DNA of 64,000 bases. Source: Catellatospora sichuanensis. Its GTDB lineage: Bacteria; Actinomycetota; Actinomycetes; Mycobacteriales; Micromonosporaceae. Below, one piece after another: positions 37,079 to 47,285 of this stretch. Every line of letters starts with the position of its first letter. Position 1 is the stretch's first letter. The notes under the pieces are model-generated. The model searched no databases and was not told where the DNA came from. It saw nothing but the letters and a program-made list of their open reading frames with translations. The position numbers were made by a program, and so were the translations under genes. The stretch lies in NCBI RefSeq assembly GCF_007483665.1, contig NZ_VIQO01000001.1, forward strand, positions 434,001-498,000, given 5' to 3'.

Positions 37079-38613
37079 CACCGTCTCCTCTCACCCGGAC
37101 CACCTGCGTTGCCGGACCGTCCCGGCGACCCGCCCGATCGGCGGTCCCCCGAAGACTGTCCACCGGTGCGCGGCGCCGGCTCCTTCGTCTGCACGTCCTT
37201 CGGCTGCGCTGTGCGCGCCTTGGCCACCCCCGTCGCCGCGGTCGGCGACGCCGCCGCGTCGGCGGGTCGCGCCGGAGACGGCAGAGGTGGCAACGGCGCC
37301 CACACTAGCTGGGCCCACTTCGGGGCCGGACGGGCATGCAGGGCTCGCGCCGCGTCCGGCTCCGCGCGGGCGAACGACGCCAGCATGCCGACCGCGGCCA
37401 GGGTCACCACCAGGGCCGTGCCGCCGTCGGAGATGAACGGCAGCGGCAGGCCGGTGATCGGCAGCAGCTTGACCACCCCGCCGATGTTGATGACCGCCTG
37501 CGCCACCAGCCACAGCGTCACCGCGCAGGCCGCCATCCGGCGGAACGGGTCGTTGACCCGGCGGGCGATGCGCAGCCCGGTGAAGGTCAGCACGGCGAAC
37601 AGCGACAGCACCACCAGGCAGCCCACCACGCCGAGCTCCTCGGCGATCACCGCGAAGATGAAGTCGTTGTGCGCGCTGGGCAGCCAGTTCCACTTCAGGC
37701 TGCTCTTGCCCAGCCCGACCCCGAACCAGCCGCCGTCGGAGATCGCCAGCAGCCCCTGCTTGGACTGGTAGCACGTGTCGTCGTTGGCGGTGCAGGTGAT
37801 GACCTCGGCATCGGTCTGGAAGAACGCGCCGAACCGGTCCGACCGGTAGCCGCCCAGGCCGGGCGCGACGATCAGCAGCGCGATACCGGCCAGGCCGGTG
37901 CCGATCAGCATGCCGAAGTAGCGCATCGGCGTGCCCGCCGCCCAGAGCAGGCCGATGAACAGGATGAGCAGGCACAGCATGGTGCCCAGATCGGTGTAGC
38001 CGACCAGCACGAACAGGAGGCCCACCAGCGGGAACAGCGGAGACAGCAGCTCGCGCAGGCGCACGATCGAGTTGCCCTTGCGGGTCAGCACGTCCGCGCC
38101 CCACAGCACCAGCGCGAACTTCGCCAGCTCCGACGGCTGCAGCTGGATCGGCCCGATGTACAGCCACAGCGTCTCGGAGTGGATGAAGCCGATGCGGGGC
38201 TCGGGCAGCGCCTTGGAGGCGTGCAGCAGCGCGATGCCGTCCATCAGCACCAGCAGCACGATCGACACGGTCAGCGCCACCGGCGCCATGGCCCGGAAGG
38301 TGCGCCGCGGCAGGCGCTGGCAGACCCAGAACGCGGCCAGGCCCACCACCGCGGCGATGACCTGCTGCGCGATGACCGCGAACGCGTTCCCGCTGGCGCT
38401 GTACGCCGCGACGCTGGTCGCCGAGTACACCATCGCCAGCCCGATCACCAGCAGCAGACCGGCGCTGGCCAGCAGCAGGTAGTACGAGGCCAGTGGCCGC
38501 GACAGCAGCCCGCGCAGGGCGGCCAGCCAGGTGAACAGGTCCACCCGCAGCGCGCGGGGAGCCGGCGTGTCCGCCTCGGCGGGCGGGGCTGCCGTACGGG
38601 CGTCACCGGTCAT
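37078..38613 (-). CDS. ftsW: Lipid II polymerase FtsW
   Basis: A SEDS-family glycosyltransferase of the divisome, about 511 residues with ten predicted membrane segments. It has the signatures WLPSAHNDFIFAVIAEELG (SEDS catalytic and lipid-binding loop) and TGLPLPFISDGGTALV near the C-terminus. A Pro/Ala/Thr-rich cytoplasmic tail of about 90 residues follows. The ATG at 38613 is chosen because further upstream codons run through the large palindrome at 38715-38779. The gap to murD is 186 bp, wide for this cluster. Confidence 0.93.
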   Translation of the reverse strand: MTGDARTAAPPAEADTPAPRALRVDLFTWLAALRGLLSRPLASYYLLLASAGLLLVIGLAMVYSATSVAAYSASGNAFAVIAQQVIAAVVGLAAFWVCQRLPRRTFRAMAPVALTVSIVLLVLMDGIALLHASKALPEPRIGFIHSETLWLYIGPIQLQPSELAKFALVLWGADVLTRKGNSIVRLRELLSPLFPLVGLLFVLVGYTDLGTMLCLLILFIGLLWAAGTPMRYFGMLIGTGLAGIALLIVAPGLGGYRSDRFGAFFQTDAEVITCTANDDTCYQSKQGLLAISDGGWFGVGLGKSSLKWNWLPSAHNDFIFAVIAEELGVVGCLVVLSLFAVLTFTGLRIARRVNDPFRRMAACAVTLWLVAQAVINIGGVVKLLPITGLPLPFISDGGTALVVTLAAVGMLASFARAEPDAARALHARPAPKWAQLVWAPLPPLPSPARPADAAASPTAATGVAKARTAQPKDVQTKEPAPRTGGQSSGDRRSGGSPGRSGNAGGPGERRR

Positions 38614-38714
38614 CGAGAGGACTCCGATCTCGGCCGCTGCGGACGGGGTGCTGTTCTGTTGTGCCGTGCTGCCTGTCCCACTCCGGCGAGCCGGCACGGC
38701 CGCCCCGCCTTGCG

Positions 38715-38779
38715 ATCGACGTTGGCCTATCACATCGACTTCGATCTTCTTTTATTCGATGTAATAGGCCGACGTCGAT
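38715..38779. repeat. A/T-rich 24-bp inverted repeat between murD and ftsW
   Basis: The arms at 38715-38738 and 38756-38779 match at 22 of 24 positions, with a 17-nt loop (CTTCGATCTTCTTTTAT). The stretch is far richer in A/T than its surroundings. On the minus strand a T-run precedes rather than follows the stem, so it is not a standard terminator. It could be an mRNA structure, a protein-binding site or an inserted palindrome. Confidence 0.75.
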
Positions 38780-38799
38780 TAAAAACGGGGTGGTCGCAC

Positions 38800-40203
38800 T
38801 CAGCCGGCCGTGGTGGCGGGCAGGGCGCGGACCGCCTCGGCGAAGGCGTCGCCGCGGCGGGCGTAGCTGGGGAACATGTCCAGTGACGCGGCGGCGGGGG
38901 CGAGCAGCACGGTGTCGCCCGGCTCGGCCAGCCGGGCGGCCGCCTGCACGACCTCCGCCATCGCCCCATCATCCGTGCGGGCCACGTCCACCACCGGCAG
39001 GTGCGGCGCGTGTCGTGCCAGTGCCGCGGCGATCTCGGCGCGGTCCACGCCGAGCAGCACCGCGCCGGCCAGCCGAGGCGCGACGCGGGCCGTCAGCTCG
39101 TCGATGTCGACGCCCTTGAGCTGCCCGCCCGCCACCCACACGATCCGCTCGTACGAGGTCAGCGACGCCTGGGCGGCGTGCGGGTTGGTCGCCTTGCTGT
39201 CGTCGACCCAGGTCACGCCGCCGACCTCGGCAACACGCGCGTTGCGGTGCGGCTCGGGCACGTAGCCGGCCAGGCCCCGCCGGATCGCCTCGTGCGACAC
39301 GCCCACCGACAGCGCCAGCGCGGCGGCGGCCAGGGCGTTGGCGACGTTGTGCGCGCCGACCGGGCGGATGTCGGCCAGGGTGGCCAGTTCGTGGGCGTCG
39401 CCGTCGCCGGTGCGGTCCACGAGCACGTCCTCGACCACGCCCACGCAGCCGGGCGGCGGCACGTCGAGGGTGAAGCCGACCAGCGGGCCGGGCACCCGGG
39501 CCGCGTGCAGCCCCTCCAGTAGCGCCCTGACGCGCGGATCGTCGAGGTTGCCGACCGCGGTGCCCCCGGTGCGCACGGAGCGCCACACGGCCGTCTTGGC
39601 CCCCGCGTAGTGGTCGAAGCCGCCGTGCCAGTCCAGGTGGTCGTCGGCCAGATTGAGCAGCGCGCCGCCGTGCGGGGCCATGGTCGAGGACCAGTGCAGC
39701 TGGAAGCTGGACAGCTCGACGGCCAGCACCTCGTATCCGGCGGGGCCGCCCGACTGGGCGTCGACCAGCGGGGTGCCGATGTTGCCCAGCGCCGCGGTGC
39801 GCAGGCCGGCCGCGCCCAGGATCGCGGCCAGCATGGTGACCGTGGTGGTCTTGCCGTTGGTGCCGGTGACGGCCAGCCAGCGGGGCCCGTCCGGTTTGCG
39901 CAGGCGCCAGGCGAGCTCCGGCTCGCTGTACACCTCGATGCCGGACGCCGCGGCGGCCAGGGCGAGGGGGTGGTGCGGCGGGAAGCCCGGGGACACGACG
40001 AGGTCGTCGACCCCGGCCAGCAGCTGCCCCGGGTCGGGCTCGCCGATCACGACGGCGATGCCCTGGCCCGCGAGCCGCTCGGTCTCGGCGGAGGCCGCCC
40101 GGTCGACGACGGTCACCTTGGCGCCGAGGCCCGCCAGGGCGGTGGCGCAGGCGGCTCCGGCCACCCGCGCCCCGGCCACCAGCACCGAACGGCCCTCGTA
40201 CAT
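38800..40203 (-). CDS. murD: UDP-N-acetylmuramoylalanine--D-glutamate ligase
   Basis: Adds D-Glu to UDP-MurNAc-L-Ala; cytoplasmic, 467 residues. It starts MYEGRSVLVAGARVAGAACATAL, with the ATP loop VTGTNGKTTTVTML, the central NLADDHLDWHGG motif and the C-terminal WVDDSKATNPHAA motif. The ATG at 40203 has GGGGTGA upstream; the alternative GTG at 40212 overlaps the mraY stop (GTGA) and would add three residues. Confidence 0.95.
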   Translation of the reverse strand: MYEGRSVLVAGARVAGAACATALAGLGAKVTVVDRAASAETERLAGQGIAVVIGEPDPGQLLAGVDDLVVSPGFPPHHPLALAAAASGIEVYSEPELAWRLRKPDGPRWLAVTGTNGKTTTVTMLAAILGAAGLRTAALGNIGTPLVDAQSGGPAGYEVLAVELSSFQLHWSSTMAPHGGALLNLADDHLDWHGGFDHYAGAKTAVWRSVRTGGTAVGNLDDPRVRALLEGLHAARVPGPLVGFTLDVPPPGCVGVVEDVLVDRTGDGDAHELATLADIRPVGAHNVANALAAAALALSVGVSHEAIRRGLAGYVPEPHRNARVAEVGGVTWVDDSKATNPHAAQASLTSYERIVWVAGGQLKGVDIDELTARVAPRLAGAVLLGVDRAEIAAALARHAPHLPVVDVARTDDGAMAEVVQAAARLAEPGDTVLLAPAAASLDMFPSYARRGDAFAEAVRALPATTAG

Positions 40204-40208
40204 CGATG

Positions 40209-41318
40209 TCACCCCATCACGCGCAGGAAGTCGCTGTAGAAGATGCCCAGGCCGATCGCCACCCCGATGCCGCCGACGATCCAGAAGCGGACGACGATGT
40301 TGACCTCGCTCCAGCCTGCCAACTCGAAGTGGTGCTGGAGCGGCGACATGCGGAAGACACGTTTTCCGGTGGTCCGGAAGGAGATCACCTGGATCACCAC
40401 CGACATCGTGATGATCACGAACAGGCCGCCGATGATGAGCAGCAGCATCAGCGTGCGCGTCGACATGGCCAGGCCCGCGATGAGGCCGCCCAGCGCCATC
40501 GAGCCGGTGTCGCCCATGAAGATGCGCGCCGGCGAGGTGTTCCACCACAGGAAGCCGACGAGCGCCCCGGCCGCCGCGGCGGCGATCATCGCCACCTCCA
40601 GCGGATCCCGCACCGCGTAGCAGTAGTTGTTGGCGTTGGACGCGTATCCGGACGTGTCGGCGCACCAGTGCTGGTACTGCCAGGCGGCGATGAAGCTGTA
40701 CGCCCCCAGCACCATCACCGACGTGCCGGTGGCCAGACCGTCGAGGCCGTCGGTCAGGTTCACGCCGTTCGTGGCGCCGAGCACCACCGCCACGAACAGG
40801 ATGATCGCGCCGACCTTGCCGATGTCCAGCCAGTCGATGTCGCGGATGAAAGAGATCTTGGTGGAGCCGACGGTCTCGGTGTTCGAGCCGGGGTCGCTCA
40901 GCGCGATGATGCCGAACACCGCGCCGACCAGCAGCTGGCCGAGCAGCTTGCCACGCTTGTTCAGGCCGCCGCTGTTACGCCGGCGGATCTTGAGGAAGTC
41001 GTCGATGAAGCCGACCGCGCCGGAGAACACGAACAGGCCGAGCAGCACCAGTGCGGTGATGGTCGGCGTGATCTGGGCGATCTGCTTCTCGGGCAGGGTG
41101 GTCAGGCTCAGGTGCGCCACCACGTACGCGATGACCGTGCCGAAGATGAACACCACGCCGCCCATCGTCGGCGTGCCCTTCTTGACCAGGTGGGACTGGG
41201 GCCCGTCCGTGCGGATGGGCTGCCCGGCCTTGAGCCGCGTGAAGGCTTTGATGGCTATGGGGGTGCCGAAGAGGGATACCGCGAACGCCACCAGGATCGC
41301 GACGATGATGGATCTCAT
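40209..41318 (-). CDS. mraY: Phospho-N-acetylmuramoyl-pentapeptide transferase
   Basis: An integral membrane enzyme with about ten segments that transfers phospho-MurNAc-pentapeptide to undecaprenyl phosphate to make lipid I; 369 residues. The diagnostic motifs are present: [36 protein letters not shown], and [12 protein letters not shown] with the C-terminal [13 protein letters not shown]. An insertion of about 25 residues with cysteine ([21 protein letters not shown]) extends one loop, as often seen in actinobacteria. The ATG overlaps the murF stop (ATGA). Confidence 0.97.
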   Translation of the reverse strand: MRSIIVAILVAFAVSLFGTPIAIKAFTRLKAGQPIRTDGPQSHLVKKGTPTMGGVVFIFGTVIAYVVAHLSLTTLPEKQIAQITPTITALVLLGLFVFSGAVGFIDDFLKIRRRNSGGLNKRGKLLGQLLVGAVFGIIALSDPGSNTETVGSTKISFIRDIDWLDIGKVGAIILFVAVVLGATNGVNLTDGLDGLATGTSVMVLGAYSFIAAWQYQHWCADTSGYASNANNYCYAVRDPLEVAMIAAAAAGALVGFLWWNTSPARIFMGDTGSMALGGLIAGLAMSTRTLMLLLIIGGLFVIITMSVVIQVISFRTTGKRVFRMSPLQHHFELAGWSEVNIVVRFWIVGGIGVAIGLGIFYSDFLRVMG

Positions 41319-42739
41319 CGGTGGCCGTCTCCGTCACTCGCGCCCGCGAGGGCACGTGTCTCGCGCAGTGCGTCCACCACGTCCCAGGTTCGGTAGCGCG
41401 AACCCTTCACCAGCACGACGTCTGCGGACCGCAGCCGCTCCCGCAGCACGCCGATCGCCGCGGCCTGATCGCTGACCAGCACCGACTCACCTTCCCAATG
41501 CCGCACCGAGGCCGCGCCGTCGAGGATCGGCGCGGCTGACTCGCCCACCACGATGAGCAGGCCGACGCCGAGCGTAGCCGCCAGCGCTCCCACCTCGGCA
41601 TGGCCGTCGCGCTCCGCCGGACCGAGCTCGGCGTGATAACCGAGCACCGCGACGGTGCGCCGTCCCGGCTGACCTGCGCCACCCAGGGTGTGCAGCGCGC
41701 GCAGCGCCGCCGCGGTCGAGGCCGGGTTCGCGTTGTACGAGTCGTCGATGACCGTGACACCGTCGGCACGGTCGAAAACATCCATCCTTCGGGTCGAGAC
41801 CGCGCGCAACCGGGCCAGCGCCGCGGGCAGTTCGGCCCACGGCAGGCCGCAGCGCAGCGCGACGGCAGCCGCCAGCAGCGTGTTGCCCACCTGGTGCGCG
41901 CCGGTCAGACCCAGCTCCACGCGCGCGGACTCGTTTCCTCGTACCACGGTGTACGAGGGACGCCCGCGCCCGTCCAGCACCACGTCCACGGCCCGCAGGT
42001 CCGCGCCCTCGGCCTGACCCACCAGCACCGACGGCGCGGCGGTGACGCCCGCCATCGCCGCCACCCGAGGGTCGTCGGCGTTGAGCACGGCCAGCCCGTC
42101 CGCGGGCAGCGCCTGCACCAGCTCGGACTTGGCCAGGGCGATGCCCTCCACCGAGCCGAATTCGCCGATGTGCGCCACTCCGACGTTGACCACCACGCCG
42201 ATGCCCGGCGGGGCGATCTCGCAGAGGTCCTTGATGTGGCCGACGCCGCGCGCGCCCATCTCCAGCACCAGGAAGCGGGTGTCCGCTCCGGCCTGCAGCA
42301 CGGTGTACGGCAGCCCCAGCTCGTTGTTGAAAGTGCCCGGCGGCGCGACCGTCGGGCCCAGTTCCGCCAGCAGCCCGCCGATGAGGTCCTTGGTGGTGGT
42401 CTTGCCCGACGAGCCGGTGATCGCCACGACGGTCGTGTCGAGGCGGTCCAGCACGGCGCGGGCCAGCCGGGCCATCGCGACCAGCGGGTCGGCGACCACG
42501 ATCGTCGGCAGCTCGGGCACCGCGCGGGTGCCGAGCACCGCCACCGCGCCGGCGGCCGCGGCGGCCGGGGCGAAGTCGTGCCCGTCGGCCTTCTCCCCCG
42601 CGAACGCGACGAACAGCCCGCCCAGCCCGATCTTGCGTGAGTCGAACTCGACGGTGCCGGTCACCCGCGCCTGCGGGTCGCCGCCGTGCAGCGTGCCGTC
42701 GACGGCGGCGGCGATCTCGGCCAGGGTCAGCGGGATCAT
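41315..42739 (-). CDS. murF: UDP-MurNAc-tripeptide--D-Ala-D-Ala ligase
   Basis: Completes the cytoplasmic precursor UDP-MurNAc-pentapeptide; 474 residues. The N-terminal domain is [17 protein letters not shown]...[13 protein letters not shown], the ATP loop is [15 protein letters not shown], and [12 protein letters not shown] and [12 protein letters not shown] are typical. The start overlaps murE (ATGA) and the end overlaps mraY (ATGA), so the three are translated as one coupled unit. Confidence 0.97.
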   Translation of the reverse strand: MIPLTLAEIAAAVDGTLHGGDPQARVTGTVEFDSRKIGLGGLFVAFAGEKADGHDFAPAAAAAGAVAVLGTRAVPELPTIVVADPLVAMARLARAVLDRLDTTVVAITGSSGKTTTKDLIGGLLAELGPTVAPPGTFNNELGLPYTVLQAGADTRFLVLEMGARGVGHIKDLCEIAPPGIGVVVNVGVAHIGEFGSVEGIALAKSELVQALPADGLAVLNADDPRVAAMAGVTAAPSVLVGQAEGADLRAVDVVLDGRGRPSYTVVRGNESARVELGLTGAHQVGNTLLAAAVALRCGLPWAELPAALARLRAVSTRRMDVFDRADGVTVIDDSYNANPASTAAALRALHTLGGAGQPGRRTVAVLGYHAELGPAERDGHAEVGALAATLGVGLLIVVGESAAPILDGAASVRHWEGESVLVSDQAAAIGVLRERLRSADVVLVKGSRYRTWDVVDALRETRALAGASDGDGHR

Positions 42740-44316
42740 CGGCCCTCCTCCTGCTCGGCGGCCTCGTGGCGCCCGAAGCGGGCGCTCAGCGCGGCGGCGA
42801 GTTCGATGCGGTCGTCGAAGGGCAGCACCTCGCCGCCGATCTCCTGGCCGGTCTCGTGGCCCTTGCCGAGCAGCGCGATCACGTCGCCGTCCTTGGCCCG
42901 CTCCACCGCCTCGGCGATGGCCGCCCGGCGGCCCGCGATCTCGACGACTTCGGCCGCGGATCCTGCGGTGCCCGCGAGCACGCCCTGCCGGACCGCCGCC
43001 GGGTCCTCGGTGCGCGGGTTGTCGTCGGTGACGATGAGCAGGTCGGAGCCGTGCGCACCGGCCGCGCCCATGAGCGGACGCTTGCCGGTGTCCCGGTCGC
43101 CGCCCGCACCCAGCACGCAGATCAGGCGGCCGCCCCGGGCGTCGGCCAGCGAGCGCAGCGCCAGCAGCGCGGCCTCGATCGCGCCGACCTTGTGCGCGTA
43201 GTCGACGACGCCCACCACCGGGCCGGGCGCGTCGACCTGCTCCAGTCGGCCGGGCACACCCGGGCACGCGGCGATGCCGTCGGCGGCGGTGCGCGGGTCG
43301 ACCCCGACCGCGGTCAGGCAGGCCAGCGCCAGCAGCGCGTTGGCCACGTTGTGGCGGCCGGGCAGCCGTACCCCGGCGGGCACCGGCCCGGCCGGTCCGA
43401 CCGCGGTGAACCGCTGGCCGAAGTCCTGCTCGACGACGTCGGCGGCACGCCAGTCGGCGGCGGGGTCGCCGAGGGCGGAGTAGGTGACCGTGGCCGGGCG
43501 CAGCAGCGGGCGCAGCGCCGCGTCGTCGAGGTTGAGCACCTCGGTGCGGCAGCGGCCGTCGAACAGCCGCGCCTTGGCCTGGAAGTAGTCGTCGGAGTCG
43601 GTGTGGAAGTCCAGGTGGTCCGAGCCGAAGTTGGTGTAGCCGCCGACGGCGAAGCGCACCCCGCCGACGCGGCCCATCACCAGGGCGTGGCTGGACACCT
43701 CCATCACCACCGCGGTGACGCCGTTCTCCCGGGCCAGCGCGAACAGGGCGTGCAGGTCGGTCGCCTCGGGGGTGGTGCGCACGCTGGTCACCCGGACGTC
43801 GCCCAGGCGGGTCTCCACGGTGCCGATCAGCCCGGTCACGTGACCGGCGGCGCGCAGGCCGGATTCGACGAGGTACGCGGTGGAGGTCTTGCCGGCGGTG
43901 CCGGTCAGCCCGATGACGGTCAGCGCGGAGGTGGGCGAGCCGTAGACGGCGTCGGCGACCGGCCCCAGCGCCTCGCGGGCGTCCGCGACGACGAGCACGG
44001 GCACCCCGGCCGCGAGCGCGGGCGCGAGCGCCGGGTGTGCCGCGCCGGCGGCGTCGGTCAGCACGGCGACCGCGCCGGCGGCCAGTGCCGCGGGGGCGAA
44101 CTCCGCGCCGTGGCGGCGGGCGCCGGGCAGCGCCGCGTACAGGTCGCCGGGGCGCACCTGGTCACTGGCGTGGGTGATGCCGGTGACCTCGGCCGCGAGC
44201 GCGTCCGGCGGGGCCGCGCAGTCGGCCCCGGACAGGCTCGCGAGCGCGGCGAGACCGACCGGCGCCACGCGGGCCGGCCGCAGCGGGGCGGTGGTGGAGC
44301 TGAGTTTCCCGGGCAC
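42736..44316 (-). CDS. murE: UDP-MurNAc-L-Ala-D-Glu--meso-diaminopimelate ligase
   Basis: Adds the third stem residue; about 526 residues. The ATP loop is GLTGTAGKTSTAYLVESGL. The DDNPRTEDP motif contains the DNPR signature for meso-diaminopimelate, so this organism's wall should be DAP-type. The GTG at 44316 (VPGKLSSTTAPLRP) has AAGG 9 nt upstream and gives a family-like length. Upstream in-frame ATG 44343 and GTG 44355 are alternatives. Confidence 0.95.
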   Translation of the reverse strand: MPGKLSSTTAPLRPARVAPVGLAALASLSGADCAAPPDALAAEVTGITHASDQVRPGDLYAALPGARRHGAEFAPAALAAGAVAVLTDAAGAAHPALAPALAAGVPVLVVADAREALGPVADAVYGSPTSALTVIGLTGTAGKTSTAYLVESGLRAAGHVTGLIGTVETRLGDVRVTSVRTTPEATDLHALFALARENGVTAVVMEVSSHALVMGRVGGVRFAVGGYTNFGSDHLDFHTDSDDYFQAKARLFDGRCRTEVLNLDDAALRPLLRPATVTYSALGDPAADWRAADVVEQDFGQRFTAVGPAGPVPAGVRLPGRHNVANALLALACLTAVGVDPRTAADGIAACPGVPGRLEQVDAPGPVVGVVDYAHKVGAIEAALLALRSLADARGGRLICVLGAGGDRDTGKRPLMGAAGAHGSDLLIVTDDNPRTEDPAAVRQGVLAGTAGSAAEVVEIAGRRAAIAEAVERAKDGDVIALLGKGHETGQEIGGEVLPFDDRIELAAALSARFGRHEAAEQEEGR

Positions 44317-44392
44317 GGCGTCAGACCTTACCCGCTGGCCCATGACCCGCCGCACACCTGTGCCCGCTGTGTCTGACTTCTAGTGACATGGA

Positions 44393-46621
44393 TCAGTAAT
44401 AGGTGACGAACTTGGGCGAGCCCACGGTGCTCGGCAGCACCTTGAAGTGCCGCAGCGTGTACGCCATGATGTCGCGGAACGCCGGACCGGCCACCTTGCC
44501 GCCCGCCCCGACGCCGGGCGTCTTGACGAACACCGCGATGACGTAGCGCGGATTCTCCGCCGGCGCCATGCCGATGAACGAGCCGACCTCGCCCTTGACG
44601 TATTTACCGTTGAGCACCTGCGAGCCGGTGCCGGTCTTGCCGGAGATGCGGTAGCCGGGCAGCGCCGCCGAGCGGCCGGTGGCCTGGTCGACGGTGGTCA
44701 CCGCTTCCATGATCTCGCGCAGCGCCGCGGCGTTCTCGGCGCTGATGACCCGGTGCGACTTCGGCGGCGCGGGCTCGGTCACCTTGCCGCCGGGCGCGAT
44801 GGTCTGCTTGATCAGGTGCGGCTGCACCCAGACGCCGTCGTTGGCGATCGCCGCGTACGCCGCCGCCATCTGCAGCGGCGTCACCGCCATCTCGTGCCCG
44901 ATCGGGATCGAGCCGTGCGACGTGCCGCTCCAGTCCTCCGGGGCCTGCAGCTGGCCGGACGACTCGCCGGGCACCCCGATCCCGGTGGGCTGGCCGAGCC
45001 CGAACAGCTTCTGGTACTCGTACAGCTTCTCCGCGCCCAGCTTCTCGGCGATCTTGATGGTGGCCACGTTCGAGGAGAACGCCATCAGGCCCGGCAAGGT
45101 GATCTTGGTGCCCTCGGCGAACTGGTGGGTGTCCCAGTAGACCTGGTCGCCCTTCTTGATCGACGGGCCGATCTTCACGGTCGAGTCGGGCTCGACCACG
45201 TTCTCCTGCAGCGCCGCCGACAGCACGATCGCCTTGTGCACCGAACCGGGGTCGACCACCACCGAGGTGGCGTTGTCGGCCAGCTCCGCCGGCTTGGCCG
45301 CGCCCGGGTTCGCCGCGTTGAACGTCGGGATGCTCGCCTGGGCGACCACCTCGCCGGTGCGCGCGTCCAGCACCACCGCGGCGCCCCAGACCGCCTTCAC
45401 CTTCTGCATGTTCTCGAACAGGATGTGCTGCGCATGGAACTGCACGTCACGGTCGATGGTGAGCGTCAGCGAGCTGCCCGGCTGCGCCTTGGTCTCCCGG
45501 CGGAAGCCGCCCGGGATCGGCTTGTTCAGGTTGCCGTTGCCGGTCTCGTACTGCAGCTGCCCGTTGCGGCCGCGCAGTAGCTGGTCGTAGCGGGCCTCGA
45601 TGCCGGCCAGGCCGTTGAGGTCGGTGCCGGTGAAGCCGATGAGGTTGGCCGCGAGGTCGTCGCCCGGCAGGTCCCGCCGCTCGTCCCGATCGACGATGAT
45701 GCCGGGCAGCTTGAGCGCGCGCACCATGTTCGCGGTGTCCACGCTCAGCCCGCGCAGCAGCCACCGGAAGCGGATGGGCTTGCCGCTGACCTCCTGCTTG
45801 CCCTTCTGCAGCAGCGGCTCGATCTCCGAGGGGGCCTTGCCCAGCAGCGGCGCGAGCAGCCCGGCCGTCGTCTTCGGCTCCACGACCAGCTCCGGGTCGA
45901 CCGCGATGAACCGCGCCTCCACACTCTTGGCCAGCACGGCGCCGGTGCGGTCGAAGATCGCGCCGCGCGGCGCGGGCAGCTTGACCGTGTCGAGCCGGTC
46001 CTCGAGCCCCTGTGCGGCGAACGCCGGCGCGTCGGCCAGCTGGAACTGCACCAGGCGCACCCCGATCGCGGCGAACAGCAGCAGCGACAGGGCGGTGGCC
46101 AGGCGCAGCCGTCGGCGCGGCTCGCCCATCTTCGGCGGGTCCGGCGGCGGCGCGACCGGGCGCTGCCGCCGATCCTGCGGGCGGCCGCGGCCCGCGGGCA
46201 GCCGGTCGTCGCGGTACGGGTTCCGGGCACGGGCGGCCTGCGTACGCCCGGCGAACTCGCGGTCCGCCCGGACCGGGGCCCGGCCGCGACCCGCGGCAGC
46301 CGTGCGGCGGCGCGGCGCCTCGTCGACGTCGAAGTCGCCCTCGTCGGGACGGGCCGGTCGCCGGCTCGGTGCGCCGGTGACCCGGCCGAGCCGCTGCGGC
46401 GGGCGGCCCTCCTCGGCCCGGCCGCCGCGCACCATGCGCAGCTCGGCACGGCGGCGCTGCAACTCGGCCTCGGCCTGCGGATCCGGTGCGGAGTCCGGGC
46501 CGTCGCCGGAACCGCCGTCGCGGGTGGTCCGCCCGCGCGGGGTGAAGGCGCGTGCGTCGCCGATGCCGCTGCGGCGGTTGCGCCCCCGGTCCTCCGGCTC
46601 GTCGGTGTCGCGTCGCGCCAT
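44393..46621 (-). CDS. ftsI: Septal transpeptidase, class B penicillin-binding protein
   Basis: The divisome transpeptidase paired with FtsW; 742 residues. It has a long Arg/Pro-rich cytoplasmic N-terminus (residues 1-165), one membrane segment (LATALSLLLFAAIGVRLVQFQL), a PBP dimer domain, and a transpeptidase domain with S460-V-H-K463, S516-S-N518 and K662-T-G. All three penicillin-binding motifs are intact. The ATG at 46621 has GAAGGGG 5 nt upstream. A strong hairpin separates it from ftsL. Confidence 0.96.
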   Translation of the reverse strand: MARRDTDEPEDRGRNRRSGIGDARAFTPRGRTTRDGGSGDGPDSAPDPQAEAELQRRRAELRMVRGGRAEEGRPPQRLGRVTGAPSRRPARPDEGDFDVDEAPRRRTAAAGRGRAPVRADREFAGRTQAARARNPYRDDRLPAGRGRPQDRRQRPVAPPPDPPKMGEPRRRLRLATALSLLLFAAIGVRLVQFQLADAPAFAAQGLEDRLDTVKLPAPRGAIFDRTGAVLAKSVEARFIAVDPELVVEPKTTAGLLAPLLGKAPSEIEPLLQKGKQEVSGKPIRFRWLLRGLSVDTANMVRALKLPGIIVDRDERRDLPGDDLAANLIGFTGTDLNGLAGIEARYDQLLRGRNGQLQYETGNGNLNKPIPGGFRRETKAQPGSSLTLTIDRDVQFHAQHILFENMQKVKAVWGAAVVLDARTGEVVAQASIPTFNAANPGAAKPAELADNATSVVVDPGSVHKAIVLSAALQENVVEPDSTVKIGPSIKKGDQVYWDTHQFAEGTKITLPGLMAFSSNVATIKIAEKLGAEKLYEYQKLFGLGQPTGIGVPGESSGQLQAPEDWSGTSHGSIPIGHEMAVTPLQMAAAYAAIANDGVWVQPHLIKQTIAPGGKVTEPAPPKSHRVISAENAAALREIMEAVTTVDQATGRSAALPGYRISGKTGTGSQVLNGKYVKGEVGSFIGMAPAENPRYVIAVFVKTPGVGAGGKVAGPAFRDIMAYTLRHFKVLPSTVGSPKFVTYY

Positions 46622-46651
46622 CGTCGCCCCTTCTATGCCTTCATGCAGGCA

Positions 46652-46691
46652 GGCTCCGGCACGGCTCCGCGTAGGGAGCCATGCCGGAGCC
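46652..46691. repeat. Strong hairpin between ftsL and ftsI
   Basis: Arms of 17 nt (46652-46668 and 46675-46691) with one mismatch and a 6-nt loop fill most of the 76-bp gap. The stem starts 6 nt after the ftsL stop. No T-run follows in the ftsI direction, so it is more likely an mRNA stability or translation-uncoupling element than a terminator. Confidence 0.7.
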
Positions 46692-46697
46692 CGATGC

Positions 46698-47249
46698 TCA
46701 CTGGCTGGTGATGCTCGGCTTGCCGGTGGCCGGCTGCGGCACCCCGATGATCTTGCCGTCGGGCAGCCGGATGAAGGCGGGTGCACCCGCCGGCACCAGG
46801 CCCAGCCGCTTGGCCGCCGCCTCCAGGCGACCCGGCGACTCCGCCTCCGTGATCTCCTGGGTGATCTGCTGCTCGCGCAGGTCGAGTTGTGCCTGCTGCT
46901 TCTTCAGATCGGTCAGTTGGATGCCGCCCTCGGCGATCTTGGTGTTGAGCACCAGGATGCCGAGCACCCCGGCGACCACGACCAGCACGATGAGCAGCAC
47001 GAACGGCGTTCGCGGCGCCGCCACCGGCACCGGCGGGGCCAGCCGCAGCCGCGGTCGCCGCGCCTGCTGCGGCGTCGCGGGCTCCGGCTGCACCGCCAGC
47101 GCGGCACTGCCCACCGTCCGGTAGCGATCACCCGAACGGCCTTGATCATTCGCCTTCGCCTCGTTCGTCACGGCCCGACCCCCCGGTCGCGACGCCCCCT
47201 GCGACGGCGTTGTGCTGCGGCGCGATGCCCGCAGCGGTGTCACGTTCAT
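46698..47249 (-). CDS. ftsL: FtsL-type divisome protein
   Basis: A 183-residue bitopic protein at the ftsL position between rsmH and ftsI. It has a basic, Pro-rich cytoplasmic part of about 80 residues, one membrane segment (TPFVLLIVLVVVAGVLGILVLNT), a leucine-rich coiled coil (LTDLKKQQAQLDLREQQITQEI) and a C-terminal segment (LEAAAKRLGLVPAGAPAFIRLPDG) typical of FtsL/DivIC proteins. The ATG at 47249 has AAAGGGGG 5 nt upstream. Sequence divergence is high in this family; position carries much of the assignment. Confidence 0.85.
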   Translation of the reverse strand: MNVTPLRASRRSTTPSQGASRPGGRAVTNEAKANDQGRSGDRYRTVGSAALAVQPEPATPQQARRPRLRLAPPVPVAAPRTPFVLLIVLVVVAGVLGILVLNTKIAEGGIQLTDLKKQQAQLDLREQQITQEITEAESPGRLEAAAKRLGLVPAGAPAFIRLPDGKIIGVPQPATGKPSITSQ

Positions 47250-47285
47250 CCCTACCCCCTTTGCTCGCAGCCTGCCGGCCCCTGG

